Origin: Tetradesmus obliquus
Taxonomy: Eukaryota > Chlorophyta > Chlorophyceae > Sphaeropleales > Scenedesmaceae
Reading direction: 5' to 3'
Assembly (NCBI GenBank): GCA_030272155.1
Contig: CP126191.1
Coordinates: forward strand, 394,501-458,500
Length of the DNA stretch: 64,000 nt
Positions 1 to 13,160 of this stretch are shown here, piece after piece. Made by a program: the position numbers and the translations under genes. Every line of letters begins with the position of its first letter. The first letter of the stretch is position 1. A model generated the notes under the pieces. It saw only the letters and a program-made list of their open reading frames with translations, ran no database searches and was not told the origin of the DNA.

Positions 1-3000
1 AACAAGGATGCCCTGGCCAGCCACATCAATGAGGTGGTGGCCAAGAAGGCAGCAGCCATCGAGATGGGCGAGTTCGACACACCACGCAGCAACATCACAG
101 GCTTCACAGGTGCGGGCTGCAAGGACAACTGCCTGGCGCTGGCCATCCTTGCACATGCAGCTGATTGACTTCCACTCTGGTGTGCTGCACCGTATGCTTG
201 CGTTTGAAAAACTGAATGCTGGTTGGAGACACGATGGGAAGGTCCCAGGAAACCTCATGAGGTGATCAGCTGCTTGCTCTTGCTGCATCTGCTGTTGCTG
301 CTGCAGAATTTGTTGCTGGCGTGCAGGCGTCCGCAGCCAGTGCGCCTGCAGCAGGTGTCGCCTGGGTGACTGTTGCCCCTGCTGCTGACGCAGCACCGCA
401 GCCCTTAGCTGCCAGCGTCGGTGCTGCTGCCAGCCGCCCCTCTGCAGCAGCCCTGGCGTCAAACTCAGCTAAGCCGGTGCTGGAGAGGCAGATGAGCAAG
501 TGCGTATGCTGCAGAGCAGCTTGGGCTGCATTGATTGCGGAATGAATGCTGTGACAGCGGACAGTGCTGCCTGCATTTGTATTGCAGCCTCAGCTGCAGC
601 CATTCCCTATGTTGAGTGTTTGATGCTGGTAACCTGTCGCCACAGGGCAGCACACGCAAATCTGTCGCCTGCGCGTGGTAACCACGTGCTTGTGTTGTGA
701 TATACCGCCTGTGTTCCCAACTGCAGGAGCAGCATGGGCTCAGGCATGTCCGGCTACTCCGGGTACACCGGCGTGACAGGCGTCACCGGCACCAGCGGCA
801 TGAGCGGCACCTCGCAGTGCCTGCTGAGCATCGAGGAGTTTGACGAGAGCGTGGAGGTGGGCTGGCTGGTTCTGTGGCAGTTGGGTTGCCTGAGCTGGGT
901 GTTGTCCAACAGTCCAATCTATTAACCGCTAGGCAGCCTGCAGGAAAGGCAGAGATGTCTTGCACCACATCTGTGCAAGAAGCTTATGTGCCCATCAAGC
1001 GTTTCATTGCGAGGCAAGCTGCAGCGCTGACTGTGCATTTGCCGCTTGCAGGACCTGCCTGCCGCCAAGCGCTACGCCATGATGCTGCAGTACCGCATCC
1101 GCGTGCTGGTGACCAGCAGCATGTTCAACAACATCTTCCTGCTGGCGATCATCGCCAACACGGTGGCGCTGGCGCTCACGCACGAGGGCATGACCCACGA
1201 GTGAGGCGCTGCGACCCCTGATGTCCTGCCACATGCCTTGTTTCTGTAGTGCCTGCAGCTCACCTTGCTGTTGCTGTACCTGCTGCCGGGGTTCATGCTG
1301 CTCAAGCCCTGCTGATGCCTGTTGGAATGATTTCCACTTCCTTACTTTCTGGTCTTGGCCCATGCACTCGTCATGTCGTGGCTCATACCGTCTAAGCTGG
1401 TCCTGAAACCCACATGCAACCACCGTCTCTTTAACAACCTGCCATTTTTTGTGCCGCAGGTTCGAGGAGGGCCTGCATCAGGCCAACCTGGCCTTCACCA
1501 TCCTCTTCACAGTGGAGATGCTGGCTAAGATCGCAGGCTTGGGCCTGTTTGCCTATCTATCAGATGCCTGGTCGCTGTTTGATGCGCTGGTGGTGGCATT
1601 CAGCCTGGTGGAGATGGTAACGGAGCTCATGGCGCGCAGCAACGCGTCAGGGCTGACGGCGCTGAGGTGCGCATGCGCCAGTGCAGTGCAGCACTGCAGG
1701 CTGTGATGGATCAGGGACTGTACCCTTGCTGCTGTAGTGTGCATGTGATGTATACAGCTACCTGCTGGCGGCAGCATGCAATGGACCAGTGATAACAGTG
1801 GCAAATAGCATATTTCCAGCGATTAGATGGTCACAAATGGTAGGCAGGCCGCCATCACATGCTGCTGCTGCCGCCTTGGATGCGTCTGTGCTGCTGCAGG
1901 TCTGTGCGGTCGCTGCGCGTGCTGCGTTCGTTCCGCGTGCTGCGCGTCATGAAGATGTTCAAGTACCTAGACAGCCTCAAGATGATCGCTGCGGTGCGTA
2001 CTGCTGCGTGTTGAGGGCTCCAGCATGATCTGCTCATGCTGTGTCATGTTGTGCCAGCAGGACACCTGCATCTGGCGGCCTTGCAACACAGCATGCCTGG
2101 GCATTGTTGCACTCTGTTACAAGACCACCTAATCATCTACACCCACACAATGTGGTCACCTCGCCACCAAAGCTTGAGCGCTCAGGTCCGGCTGCATCCG
2201 TCACTCTCTGCTGTACACACAATAATGTTCCTGCAGGTGCTGATGTCGTGCATGAGCTCCTTTGCCTCCATCGTGGTGCTGCTGGTGCTGTTCTGGCTGG
2301 TCTTCTCCATCATGGGCCTGCACGTGTTTGGGGGGCTCAAGCTTGACGAGCCCTGGCCCAACCACGATGATTTGATCAACGCCCTCATCATGAACTTCAA
2401 CGTGAGTGGCAGGCGAGAGTGCGGTCCAAACCTCTGGCTTCGTGCAGGCGGGATACGGTGTGCCCTGTAGCTGCGCACAGGTAGGGTGGCGTGCTCTCTT
2501 CAGCTGTGGAGCAGCGTGCTGCCTGCACTGTCAGCAGTGAAGCAGTAGCTCAATCAGCTGGCGACTCGATCCCGCGGCAAAGGCAGCTGCTCTCAATGCA
2601 ATCCGCTGCACGTGCCGCACTGCGTTTCTGCCTTGCTGCAGACGCTCAACCTTGAGAACTTCCAGACACAGATGTATTCCGCCATCCGCGCCACCAACTA
2701 CGCCTCCAGCGCCTTCTGGCTGGCCTGGGTGATCATGGGCAAGTACATCCTGCTCATGCTCTTCCTGGCTGTTACGCTGGACGCGTTTGAGCGCAAGTAC
2801 GAGGTACGGACTTTATGCAGGTGATGTGCAGTGGTATGATAGGTGTTCTGCAACAGCAGCGACGGCGCATAAGAGAGGATGCCAGGCAGCTGCCACAGCA
2901 AGGTCATACCCCGTGTGCAACTGCAGCAGTTGAATTGACAGCGGTAACAATGCTGCTCTGCCGGCGGGGCTGTCATGCCACCAACTGTGTTTGCAACATG

Positions 3001-6000
3001 CTGGAGTCACGTCGGCCGATTTCCATTGCCAACATTATGTCACAGCTATGTGACGTGCCAGAACTGTTTTGCCATGATGCAGAACAGGCAAATGAATGCC
3101 CACGCTGCTGCTGATACGTGCGCTGCAGGCAGACATCAAGAAGGGTGTGCGCAGCCAGAGCATGGCCAGCAGCATGTTCAGCCGGCTCAAGGGCGCAGGC
3201 AAGAAGCTGCGCGGCATGGCCTCCAGCATTGCAGGCAGCGGCAGCGGCAAGAGTGCGTTTGGAGGCGTCTGGGGTGGCGGCAGCAAGTCGAAGGACGGCT
3301 GCTCCGGGGTGGGATCAGGCAAGGCAGCAGCTGGCGCGAAAGCATCTGCGGCTGGTGGCGATGCGGTGCAGCATGATGCGATCGCAGCATTCAGGCCGAC
3401 AGCGGAAGAGGCGCCTGGCGCGCAGCGGCGCAGCACCACAGAGCACCAGCGCAGGAGCGTGGATGGCGGCAAGCAGGGCTCACAGCAGCCGTATCACAGG
3501 AGGCGCAGCTCAGAAGCGGCAGGCAGTGAGATGCCACATCAGCCAGAAACGAAAGGCCCTGTTGCTGAGTCTGCATTCAACAGCCAGGGCAGCGGCAGCG
3601 GCAGCTGGGGCACAGGTCTGATCAGGCGGCGGCGCATGTTGGGGTTGCAGATGCAGTATGAGGTTGCTGTACCGCAGCAGTACCGCAGGTCCAGCAGTGC
3701 CAGCGCAGGTAGCAGCAACAATGGGGGCAGCAGGCGCACAAGTTTGGAGGCAGCAGGCAGTGGCCAGCTGGCACTGCAGCAGAGTGGAGCAGTGACAGAG
3801 AGTGCTGCAGGCATGTACAGCACTGGCTCAATGCGCAGGACCAGCAGTGGCGGTGCCAGTGCCATCTCCAGCAGCAGCAGCAGTGCGAGCCTATCAGTGA
3901 AGCGCGAGGCAGCAGCTGCGTTTGCTGCTGCAGCAGCCGCCAATGCGCTGCTGCCTCCTGAATTCATGTTTCCGGATCTGCTGCACTCCTCATCAGAAGA
4001 GGAGGGCCCAGCGAAGGTAAATGCACGGAGACGAAATGATGCTGCATCACCAGATGGGTGCGGCAGTGCGCTGTCAGCTGCGCTTGCAATTACTGGAGGT
4101 GCAGCTGCAGCCAGCAAAGCAGGCAGCAGGCCTGGCAGCAGCAGCAGGAAGAAGAAGAGCAGCAGCAGGCACGGGAACAGAGGCAGTAGCAGCAGCAGCG
4201 CAGAGGATGACGGGGATGCACCCTTCACCTGGCACGAGTTCCTGGCTACTGTCGCCGCAATTGATCACCCTGACATCGTCAGGCAACAGCGGCAGCAGCT
4301 GTTGCAGCAGCAGCAGGACGCAGCAGAGAGCTTAGTGGGGATGCTTGCGCTGGGGCCTATTGCTGAAGGTGTGGAGCCTGCACCTAGCCCTATTCCTGGC
4401 ATGCACAGCAGAACAGCACCAGGATACACACTGGCTTTGGAAGATGCCGGCACTGCCACCTTCTCAAATGGTGTGGCAGGTGCAGCAGCAGCAGCAGCAC
4501 TAGCAGGCAGAGCATCGCCGCCTGCCAGCTCGCGCCGCGTGCCGACACCACCTCTGGACCCGCGGCCAGCAGCAGCAGCAGCACCAGCAGCAGGGGCCAG
4601 AAGAATCATAGGTCAGCAGCCGCTGGCACTTGATGTGCTGGAAAATGAGCTGCAGAGCTTGGGGCTGGCTGCAGTAGACGCAGAACCCAAGACGCCATAT
4701 CTGCTGGTGCATGGTCCCAGCAGCAGCAGCGGCGCAGCAGCGCAGTGGCCGCCAGGAGAGGCAGCAGCAGCTAGCGCAGAGCGCAGCAGCAACCCCCGCA
4801 GCAGGTGGCCAGGCCTGCAAGATGAGCCGCGCCCAGCCTCCCCTCGCACAGCAAACGGAGTCAGTTGGGGTGCTCCCACAGAGCTCTCCCCTCGCACAGC
4901 AGCTGCTGCTGGCTCACCATCTGGTGTCAGGGCGCAGCCTGGTATACTAGTCACACCAAGGGAAGGGGAGCAGCAGGGCTCTGGCAGCGGTGGTTCACCT
5001 CCGCGACAGCAGCGCAGGGTCACTCTGTTCACAGAGAGCATGCGGCAGCGCGGCGAGAGCCCTGAGCCTGGCACCAAGTCCATCTACAACCACCAGCATA
5101 CAGCTGCAGCAGCAGGGCGCAAATCAGGCGGGCTAACCCAGCCAGATGCTGCAGAGGAGCTGCTTGACTTGCTGGGTGGTGCTCCTGCTGGCAGCAGCAC
5201 TGCTGCTGGGAGGATTTACGGCGGTGCTCAGGATGTGCTGGGAGCTGCTGTGCCTGGCAGCAGCGCTGCGGACATGCTGCTGCTGGCTGGCATGGGCAGC
5301 TCATGTGTGGAGCCGTCCATCACAGCCAAGGCGATCAAGCGGCGCAAGGCAGCAGGAGCTGTGCGTCAAATGCTGAAACAAGCATATACGGCATGCGCAG
5401 TAACCAAGAATGCACGTGTCTTGTGCTTTACAATGATACGCATAGCGCTGCAGCTACCAGGCAGAGCAATTGCTTGTCCCAGCCAAGGCTTACGAAAAAA
5501 GAGTTGTGTTTATGCTTAATGCTGCCGGTACCATGCCTCTTGCTCATGTGACAATAATGCTGACACCAATTTCTTATACTGCAATGTGCAGGTGAGCTTT
5601 GCAGCAGTCGACACCGCTGCTGCTGCTGCTGCTGCTGCGCCTGTGGCAGCTGAGCTGCCGGGTGGCATCGAGGATGGGTCATCAGGCATGCAGCAGCCAG
5701 GGCGCCAGGTGTCCTGTGGAGTGGTGAGCACTGCTAGCCACGTGCCTGCTGACAACCAGGCAGACTTCTGCATGTGGTTCTCGTGCTAGCCATGCTTCTG
5801 CACGTGTGTTTCGTGTGTAATTGCCGTTTTTGAGCTCACCTGAACTGTGTCCGCATCTGCTGCGTCTCGCTTGTTTTCCCTGCAGTCTGATGCTGCCAGC
5901 AGCGCAGCAGACACAATGGGTGCAGAGAGCTCTGCTGCAAGTGAGAGCCGCTCTCAAGGCGGTGCTGCTGCTGGCGGCGGCGCCAGGCAGCTGACACGCT

Positions 6001-9000
6001 CAGCATCAATGGGCAGCGAGGCAGCGCTGAGTGATGGCGGCCAGAGCTACATCAGCGGCGGGCAGGGCTCGCAGTCAGGTGGGGCGCTGGCTGCAGCGTG
6101 AACGACACGCTGTTAATGGCACGTGCGCATCAACCCGCAGCTATGCACAGCACGGACATTGTGTGACGAACGAAGCAAGAGAGTGGTACATGGAAGTCCC
6201 GCTTTGTGGAATGTAGCACCGAAATCAGCATGCTGAGCTGTCATTGAGGCTGCTTTGCATGACAGTTGCTGATTGTGCTCACCAGCTGATGCTGTGCTGC
6301 TTGCTGCTGTGCGGCCACGTGCATTCTGTGCGCAGGCGCATGGAGTGTGGGCAACTCCAGCCGCCGCTCGCGCACCTACCCAGACATGGCAGGCACCAGC
6401 CTATGGCTCTTCAAGGATGACAATGCGTTCCGGCTGCATCTGTACAGCATCGTGACTGCGCGCTGGTTTGACTACGTGATGTTCTTCTTCATTGTGCTCA
6501 ACTGCGTGGCGATGGCGTACGAGTACCCACACATGAGCAGGGACAACCTGGACGGCGCCATCCTGTTCTGGAGGTGGGTGGGTGGCTGAGCTGTGCACCA
6601 AGCTGTCATAGAGGTTGCAGATGTGCCTCACTGCTTGAAGGGGCGAGCATGGTCACATCAATGAACACGATCTGATGCTGCGATGTAAATTGCTTCTGCT
6701 GCTGCTGCTGCTACTGCTGCTGCTGCCGCAGCGACATGGTGTTCACCATCTGCTTCGCCATTGAGGCGCTGATGAAGGTCGTTGCATTCGGCTTCAAGCC
6801 CTACATCTCCTTCTTCCAGAACCAGGTGGACTTCACCATCGTGGTCACCAGCCTGGTCATGCTGGCGCTGGACACCATGAACCTCGAGATCATCAAAGTG
6901 AGGGGCAGCGCTGCTGCTGCTGCCGCTGCTGCTGCTGCTGCACAAGCAGTTCACAGCGCTACATTGTTGTGACCTTGGTTTGCTGGCCACCGTAAACTTG
7001 TCTGGCTTTCCTCCTGCTACATCTACTGCCACACCACCAAAGCAGTGTTAGCTTGGGCTGTTGTGGACCTGCATATGTCAGCATGCGCGTCTGCGTGGGC
7101 CGCAATAGTGGGCAGTATTCTGCATGTGCACTTGGAAGTGCTGTTTCATTCAGCTGACCATTCACCCGGCATGCTGCCACGCCGCCGTTCACCGCTGCAG
7201 GCGCTGAGGGTGCTGCGAGCCATCAAGCCGCTGCGCGCACTGACGCGCTCCGCCGGCATGCAGCTCATCTTCAAAAGCCTCACGCTGAGCCTGGCAGCCA
7301 TGGGCAATGTCAGCATTGTGGTGATGCTCTTCTTCCTCATCTTTGCCATCCTGGGGGTGCAGGTGCGGGGATGCTGCATAAGTGCTTGCCACGGCTGCTG
7401 CTGCTGCTTCTTTGTTGACACAGCTGGCATGTTGCCCACATGTAGCGCTCATGCGTTTGGTCAGAACGCAACTCCACAGTGCCTACCAAGTCAGCTGTGT
7501 CATCAGGCTTGGCGGATTTGCATGTAAAGTACTCTGTCCTTGCTTGATTGTGCTGCAGCTGTTCCACGGCAAGTTCTGGAGCTGCAACGACACCTCTGTG
7601 GCTGGCAAGGATGAGTGCTTTGGGACCTACATCACTGCTGATGGACTGGTGAGCCGCCAGAGCTTGCTGTGCATCCAGCTCAGATGTCAAGGGGATAGCT
7701 TCGCTTGTGTATTTATTATTGGTGGTTGTTTGGGGCACATCACTGCAGCTGGCTGAGCAGCGCTGTGCTTGAAAAGAGACTCCACATCCGTACGCTGTTG
7801 TGCATGTACAACAGATCGCCTGTCCAGCTAGCTGTGCTGGCCAAATCATAGGCTTGTCTTGCTCCTCTGCAGGAGGTGGCCCGCATGTGGTCAAACGCGC
7901 CGTACACCTTTGACCACCTGGGCATGGCCATGGTCAGCCTGTTCATCACTGCCACACTCAACGGCTACACAGGTGTGGTTGGGTATTAAAGGCAATGTCC
8001 TGCAAGCAACTGCCTTGATGTCCTGCCACATCCACTCAGCATCAGTGCTGGGCTTCAGCAGCGCACCCTGCGGCATCGTGTCCTGTGGCTGTAGCTCCCG
8101 ACTAAAGGCACTGCACAAAGCAACCTGCTTGCTGACTCAGCCCATGCTAGCACAAGTTACACATTGTTACAAGCTGGCCGTACTCATGTCTACTTATTGC
8201 TGTGCCCTGCAGAGATCATGTGGGCTGCCATGGCTGCACCTGAGGAGCCCGGCCTGCAGCCGAAGCCCATGAACAACTGGAGCTCGTTCTTCTTCTTCGC
8301 TGCCTTCGTGCTGGTGGTGGCATACACGCTACTCAACCTGTACATCGGTGAGTTACACTTGGTGCATCGCTTACAGGAAAGACGCACCCCAGCTTTGTAC
8401 ATTCATCGCAGCAGCCTGGTTGCCTGGCATGCACTGATTTTTCGCTTTGCCGACCTCTGCTGCTGCTGCTGCTGTCAATGCCCTACATCTGCTGCTGCTG
8501 CACCTGGCAGGTGTGGTGTTTTACCAGTTCAGCCGCATCCGCCTGCAGAGCCAGACTGGCAGCGCCTTCCTCACTGATGACCAGACGGAGTGGGTGGAGC
8601 TGAGCAGGCTAGTCTTCAGGCTCAAGCCACCAGAGAAGAGCCCCGTGCCAGTCAACAAGCTGCGCAAGTGAGGCTCGCTGCGCTGCCGCTGTGCGGTGCT
8701 GCTGTGTGATTGCAGCCAGCAGCGTGCCTACTGCAGGGGCAGGTAGATCGGCTGCTTGCTCAGCAGACAACTTCTCACGTGCCACGCTCTCCCGAACGAT
8801 GCTGCTGCTGCTGCGCAGGAAGCTGTACTACTTTGTGATGAGCAAGCAGTTTGGGGTGGGGCTGATGGTGGTCATCATCGCCAACAGCGCGCTCATGGCC
8901 ACCGTGCACTACAACGAGCCGCACGAGATGATTGTGGTAGTGGAGGCACTCAACTACGCGTTCACGTGCATGTACGTGCTGGAGTTCCTCATCAAGGTGC

Positions 9001-12000
9001 GGCTCTGGGTTTAACTTGCATATGCAGCTGTGTGCAGCCAGATGGCATGCACGCCATGGTCATGGACAGCTGCCTGTACGCAGCAGTGGATTGCAGCTGC
9101 TTCATTGGTCAGCACTGCTGCTAGCACTGCTGTATATCATTTAGCCACTAGAGCCACGCCAATCCTTGTGCTAACACTCACCCCCTGTCGTCATTACCTG
9201 CTGGCTGTTGCGTGCTTGGCTGCTTTGTGCCTTGCCTGCTGCAGCTGGGCGGCCTGGGCTGGGAGGGCTACTGGAAGAACAGCTGGAACAAGTTTGACCT
9301 GCTGCTGCTGGTGTCCAGCCTCGCGGACATGATTGTGGCACTGGTCATGGGTGAGTGTGCAGCTCCAGCGCTGCGCGTGCCAGGGAGCCATAGCAGGGAG
9401 TGCGGCAGGGATGAGCAGCATGAGCTAAGAAGTTGAGCACGATAACTGCACGCCAGAACCATGCTGTCTTGATCTTATCTGGCAATGTGACCAAGCTGGA
9501 ACTTGAAGCTCTGACCAGCTGCCGCCTGCACCTGGCCCGCTGTGCGGCCCTGCAGGCAGCCACGCCAGCTTCCTCAAGGTGCAGAAGATCATGCGGCTGC
9601 TGCGCCTGGCCCGCGTGGTCAAGCTCATGCGCAGCATGAAGGTGCGCAGAATGGGTTTCTTGAGCTGCAGTCCCTAGAGAACTGCCAATGCAGTGCGTGT
9701 GTGTGATGCATGCGATGCGGCTGGTCGTACAGCAAGGTTGCCATTAATTGGTGCTGCCGGCTGCTGCACTGCTGACGTGAAACCCAACTCCCTGCAGGGC
9801 CTGCGCAGCCTGTTTGGCACGCTGATCGTGTCTCTGCCCGCGTTCTGGAACGTGGGCGCACTGCTGGGGCTGCTGTTCTTCGTGTACGCCTACGTGGGCA
9901 TGCTGCTGCTGGGCAGCGTCAAGCACAACGGGTGAGGCAGCTGCTAGGCGCTCAGCACCGCGTTCAGTGTGCAGACTGCAGCATGCAGATGTGTGGGTTG
10001 ACTAGAGTGTATGCAGTGGTGCTCATGTGTCATGGATGTGGGCACTGTCAGCAGCTCCAGAGTAAACATGCATTGCACCCGCGCAGCCGCTGTGCAACTG
10101 CACCTGTAAACTGGTGCCTGCCTGATGTCCAACCAGCAGCTGTGGCTACTGTTTGTCTTGAGCTAGGAAAGCGTAGAACTCACTGCGGCGCAGGACGTGG
10201 TGGGGCTGCTGACTGTGCCGGGGTCCTTGTGCTGCTGCTGCTGCTGCCTGCAGGGGCTTGAACGAGCACACCAACTTTGAGCGCTTCTGGACGGCTGCGC
10301 TGACGCTGTTCAAGGTCGCCACCAACGACAACTGGACAGACGTCATGGTGGCGTGCATGATCAAGGTGGGCAGCAGGGGCAGCTTTTGGGGGTGTGACTT
10401 CCTGCACTGCCCTGGTGCGAGCTCTGGCTGTGTTCCGCAAAGATAGCAAGATGTTGTTGTGCAGGCGTTTGCAGACACACGTGTGAGCTTTACAGCAACA
10501 GAGCTGTGCATGGCGTGCACGGCTGCGTGGCCTGTGTCCTGCAAGCCTGCCATTGAGCACGTCATAAGCTTGTCATAACCTTTGTGACACCTATTCTCTG
10601 CTACGCCTGCTGCATCCCATCTCCTTTTTGCCCCTATGCTGCAGCCCCCGGACTGCGACCCGGCGCTGGGCGAGTGCGGCTCCTGGGTTGTGTACCCCTA
10701 CTTCATCAGCTTCGTGCTCATCGTGTCCATCATCATGCTCAACCTGTTCACGGCAGTCATCCTTGAGAGCTTTGAGGCACAGCAGGAGCAGGACGTGAGC
10801 GACGCGCTGGTTGGCAGCAGCTGGCACTGCGCAGCATTTGCATGGCCGGCATTAGTTGCTGCCAAATCTGGATGAAGGCTGATGAGGGCGCAACCACTGA
10901 AGTGATGCCGCTCCACAGCATCAACAGCATGCCTTTCCAAAGTGTTCTGAGGCGCTGTAGCTCATGTCTCTGCTGCTGCTGCTGCATCTGGGTGGCTGCT
11001 GCAGCGCTGGAAGCTGCGCCCGGACCACCTGGATGAGTTTGTGGACCTGTGGGCTGAGTATGATGACGGCAGCGGCACCATCGACCCCAAGGACCTGGAG
11101 GGCATGCTGCTGAGGTGAGAGCGCACACTCCTGCGGCAATGGCGTGGTCGGTGGTGTCAGCAGACGCTTAAACTTACTGTACACCACCTCAGTTACTCTT
11201 GTGAAACCGCCACGGTCGCAAGATGCTAACATCGTTGACAACTCCTAGCTAAGGACACTACAACACCACACACCACACAACAACTCCTTTGCTAGCTTCT
11301 GTCCCAAGGGTTCGGCTGACTCGCGCCTGCCCTCCCCCTCCCTCGCCACAACCACCACCATACACATACCGCCTGTCCTGCAGGCTGTCGCCCCCGCTGG
11401 GCCTGGGCCCCGGCGCCAGCAGCACCGACGTGCTGCGCTTCGTGTTTGACCTGGACATCCCGCTGCTGGCGGGGCGCGTGCCCTTCCAGCGCACCGCGTA
11501 CGAGCTGGTGCGGCGCTGCAGCGGCGCAGAAATCCCTGAGGGCATGCTGAAGGACCAGGTGCGTTTTCTCAACAGCCGGCAGCAACACGTAGTGCTTTGC
11601 AATGTTTTCACAAGAAGGCGCCAGCGGCGAGGAGATGGCTGAGGGCATGCTCAAGGACCAGGTGCGCACTGTGTCCTAAGCCGGCAGCAGCCTGACAGAT
11701 AGATATAGCCAGGTCCAGGGTGCATGAACACGAGGCTCGACCTGCCGCTGCTGACGATGGTGGCTGACCAGGCGTGGCAGAAGCCCTATTCAAGTAGCAA
11801 GCTTACACACGTGCTTGTTTTGGCTGAGCATGCACAAGGGCAGCAGCAGCGGTGGTCAATACAGTTCACAACGCACTTGTCTGCATTGCGCTGCTGCTGC
11901 TGCTGCCGCAGATCGACCGGCTGGTGAGCCGCGCGTTCCGCAACCTCAAGGCGGACGAGGTGCTCAACTTCAGCGTGGCGGTGACCGTGATGCGCGTGCA

Positions 12001-13160
12001 GCGCAAGTGGCGCGCGCGCATGCGGGCAGCCAAGCTGAAGCGCAAGCGCGAGGTGCGTGGAAGTTCACAATGCCATGCCATGCTTGGCAAGTGAAACACA
12101 GAGATACGAGGCAGAGCATGCACACATGGGATCCAACAAACATTGCTTAGCATCGCCCGACATGGGCAGTTGACAGTGGCGGAGTGTACGGGAGCCATGC
12201 TTGTTACAAGCTCGCGGCTGCTGCTTAGATTGATTTACAAACAATGGTGTTCATCTGCTGTGCTGCAGTTCCGTGCGGAGCGTGGCGTGGCGCCAGCCTA
12301 CTCTGACGTGGTGGCTGCGCGGCACGGAGTGCTCAAGTCGGCTCTGCAGAGGCGGCAGGTTGGTGGCTGGATGGATGTGTGCGCACCTGTGCATTTGCTT
12401 GGTGATAAAGAAATTCAGCAGCAAGACAACATACACTCTACTTGCACAGCTCCATTCGTACAGTGTGCATATGCAGCATACAGGCCTACATGAAAGTTGC
12501 AAGGTGGCAAATGTTGCTTGAATTTGTGGTGTGCCTGCTGTGGCAAGTTTTCTTATGCTGAACGGCTGGCTGCGTGGCTGCGGCGGTGGTGCGGTGTAGG
12601 GTGGTGACCTGCGCTGGCGGCCCAATGCGGCATACAGCCAGCAGTGGGCGGCTGCTGAGGCGGAGCTTGCAGCAGAGCAAGCCGCAGCAGCAGCGGCAGC
12701 GGCGCTCAACCGCAGCAGCAGCGGCGGCATGCGCAGGAGCAACAGCAGCAGCGGCGAGGTCAATGCGGATGCTCAGCACTGGAGCTCCCTGGCGCACTTC
12801 CGGGCTTCTGCGGATGGCTGGGTGCACAGGGTGACAGACGGCTTCCAGAAGCTGAAAGTGACGTCATTTTTCAGCGGCATGGCGGAGGGTGCTGTCAGCG
12901 GGCGCTCCTGGTTTGGCTCCAGGTCCAGCAGCAAGGCCATCCCCAGCAATGCGTGCAGTAGAGCAGTGAGCGAGGCAGCGAGCATGGCGACGAGTGTGGC
13001 AACTAGTGTAGCGAGCAAGGGCGGCAGGGCAGCAGGCAGCGATGACGGCTGCGACAGCTGCAGCATGGCAGTGAGCACAGTTGCAGCCGAGTCCAGCGGG
13101 GGCAGTGAGGCTGTGCAGGCACTGCAGAGCAACAGCCGGCCTCTTTCAAGGAAGCGGTGA
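1..13160 (+). CDS. Voltage-gated calcium channel alpha-1-like protein (partial, domains II-IV plus C-terminus)
   Basis: Pore-forming subunit of a four-domain cation channel; the 5' end and domain I lie before the window. Twenty-nine exons join in frame (about 2,210 residues here): 1-109, 307-499, 727-856, 1052-1200, 1460-1666, 1900-1993, 2237-2401, 2642-2803, 3129-5360, 5592-5708, 5886-6078, 6336-6573, 6732-6897, 7201-7362, 7559-7648, 7873-7972, 8213-8347, 8512-8668, 8819-8996, 9245-9350, 9556-9641, 9798-9931, 10254-10365, 10645-10794, 11005-11114, 11384-11558, 11912-12052, 12269-12358, 12600-13160. Domain II: S1 at 1052, S4 with repeated Arg (SVRSLRVLRSFRVLRVMK) at 1900, pore and S6 at 2237-2803. 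Domain III spans 6336-8668 and domain IV 8819-10794, each with an S4. A Cav-type EF-hand (LWAEYDDGSGTID) is at 11005 and an IQ-like basic helix (RVQRKWRARMRA) at 11912. The 744-residue II-III linker is Ser/Ala/Gln-rich. Pore residues read E, N, D for domains II-IV. Family assignment is firm; ion selectivity is inferred. Confidence 0.88.
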
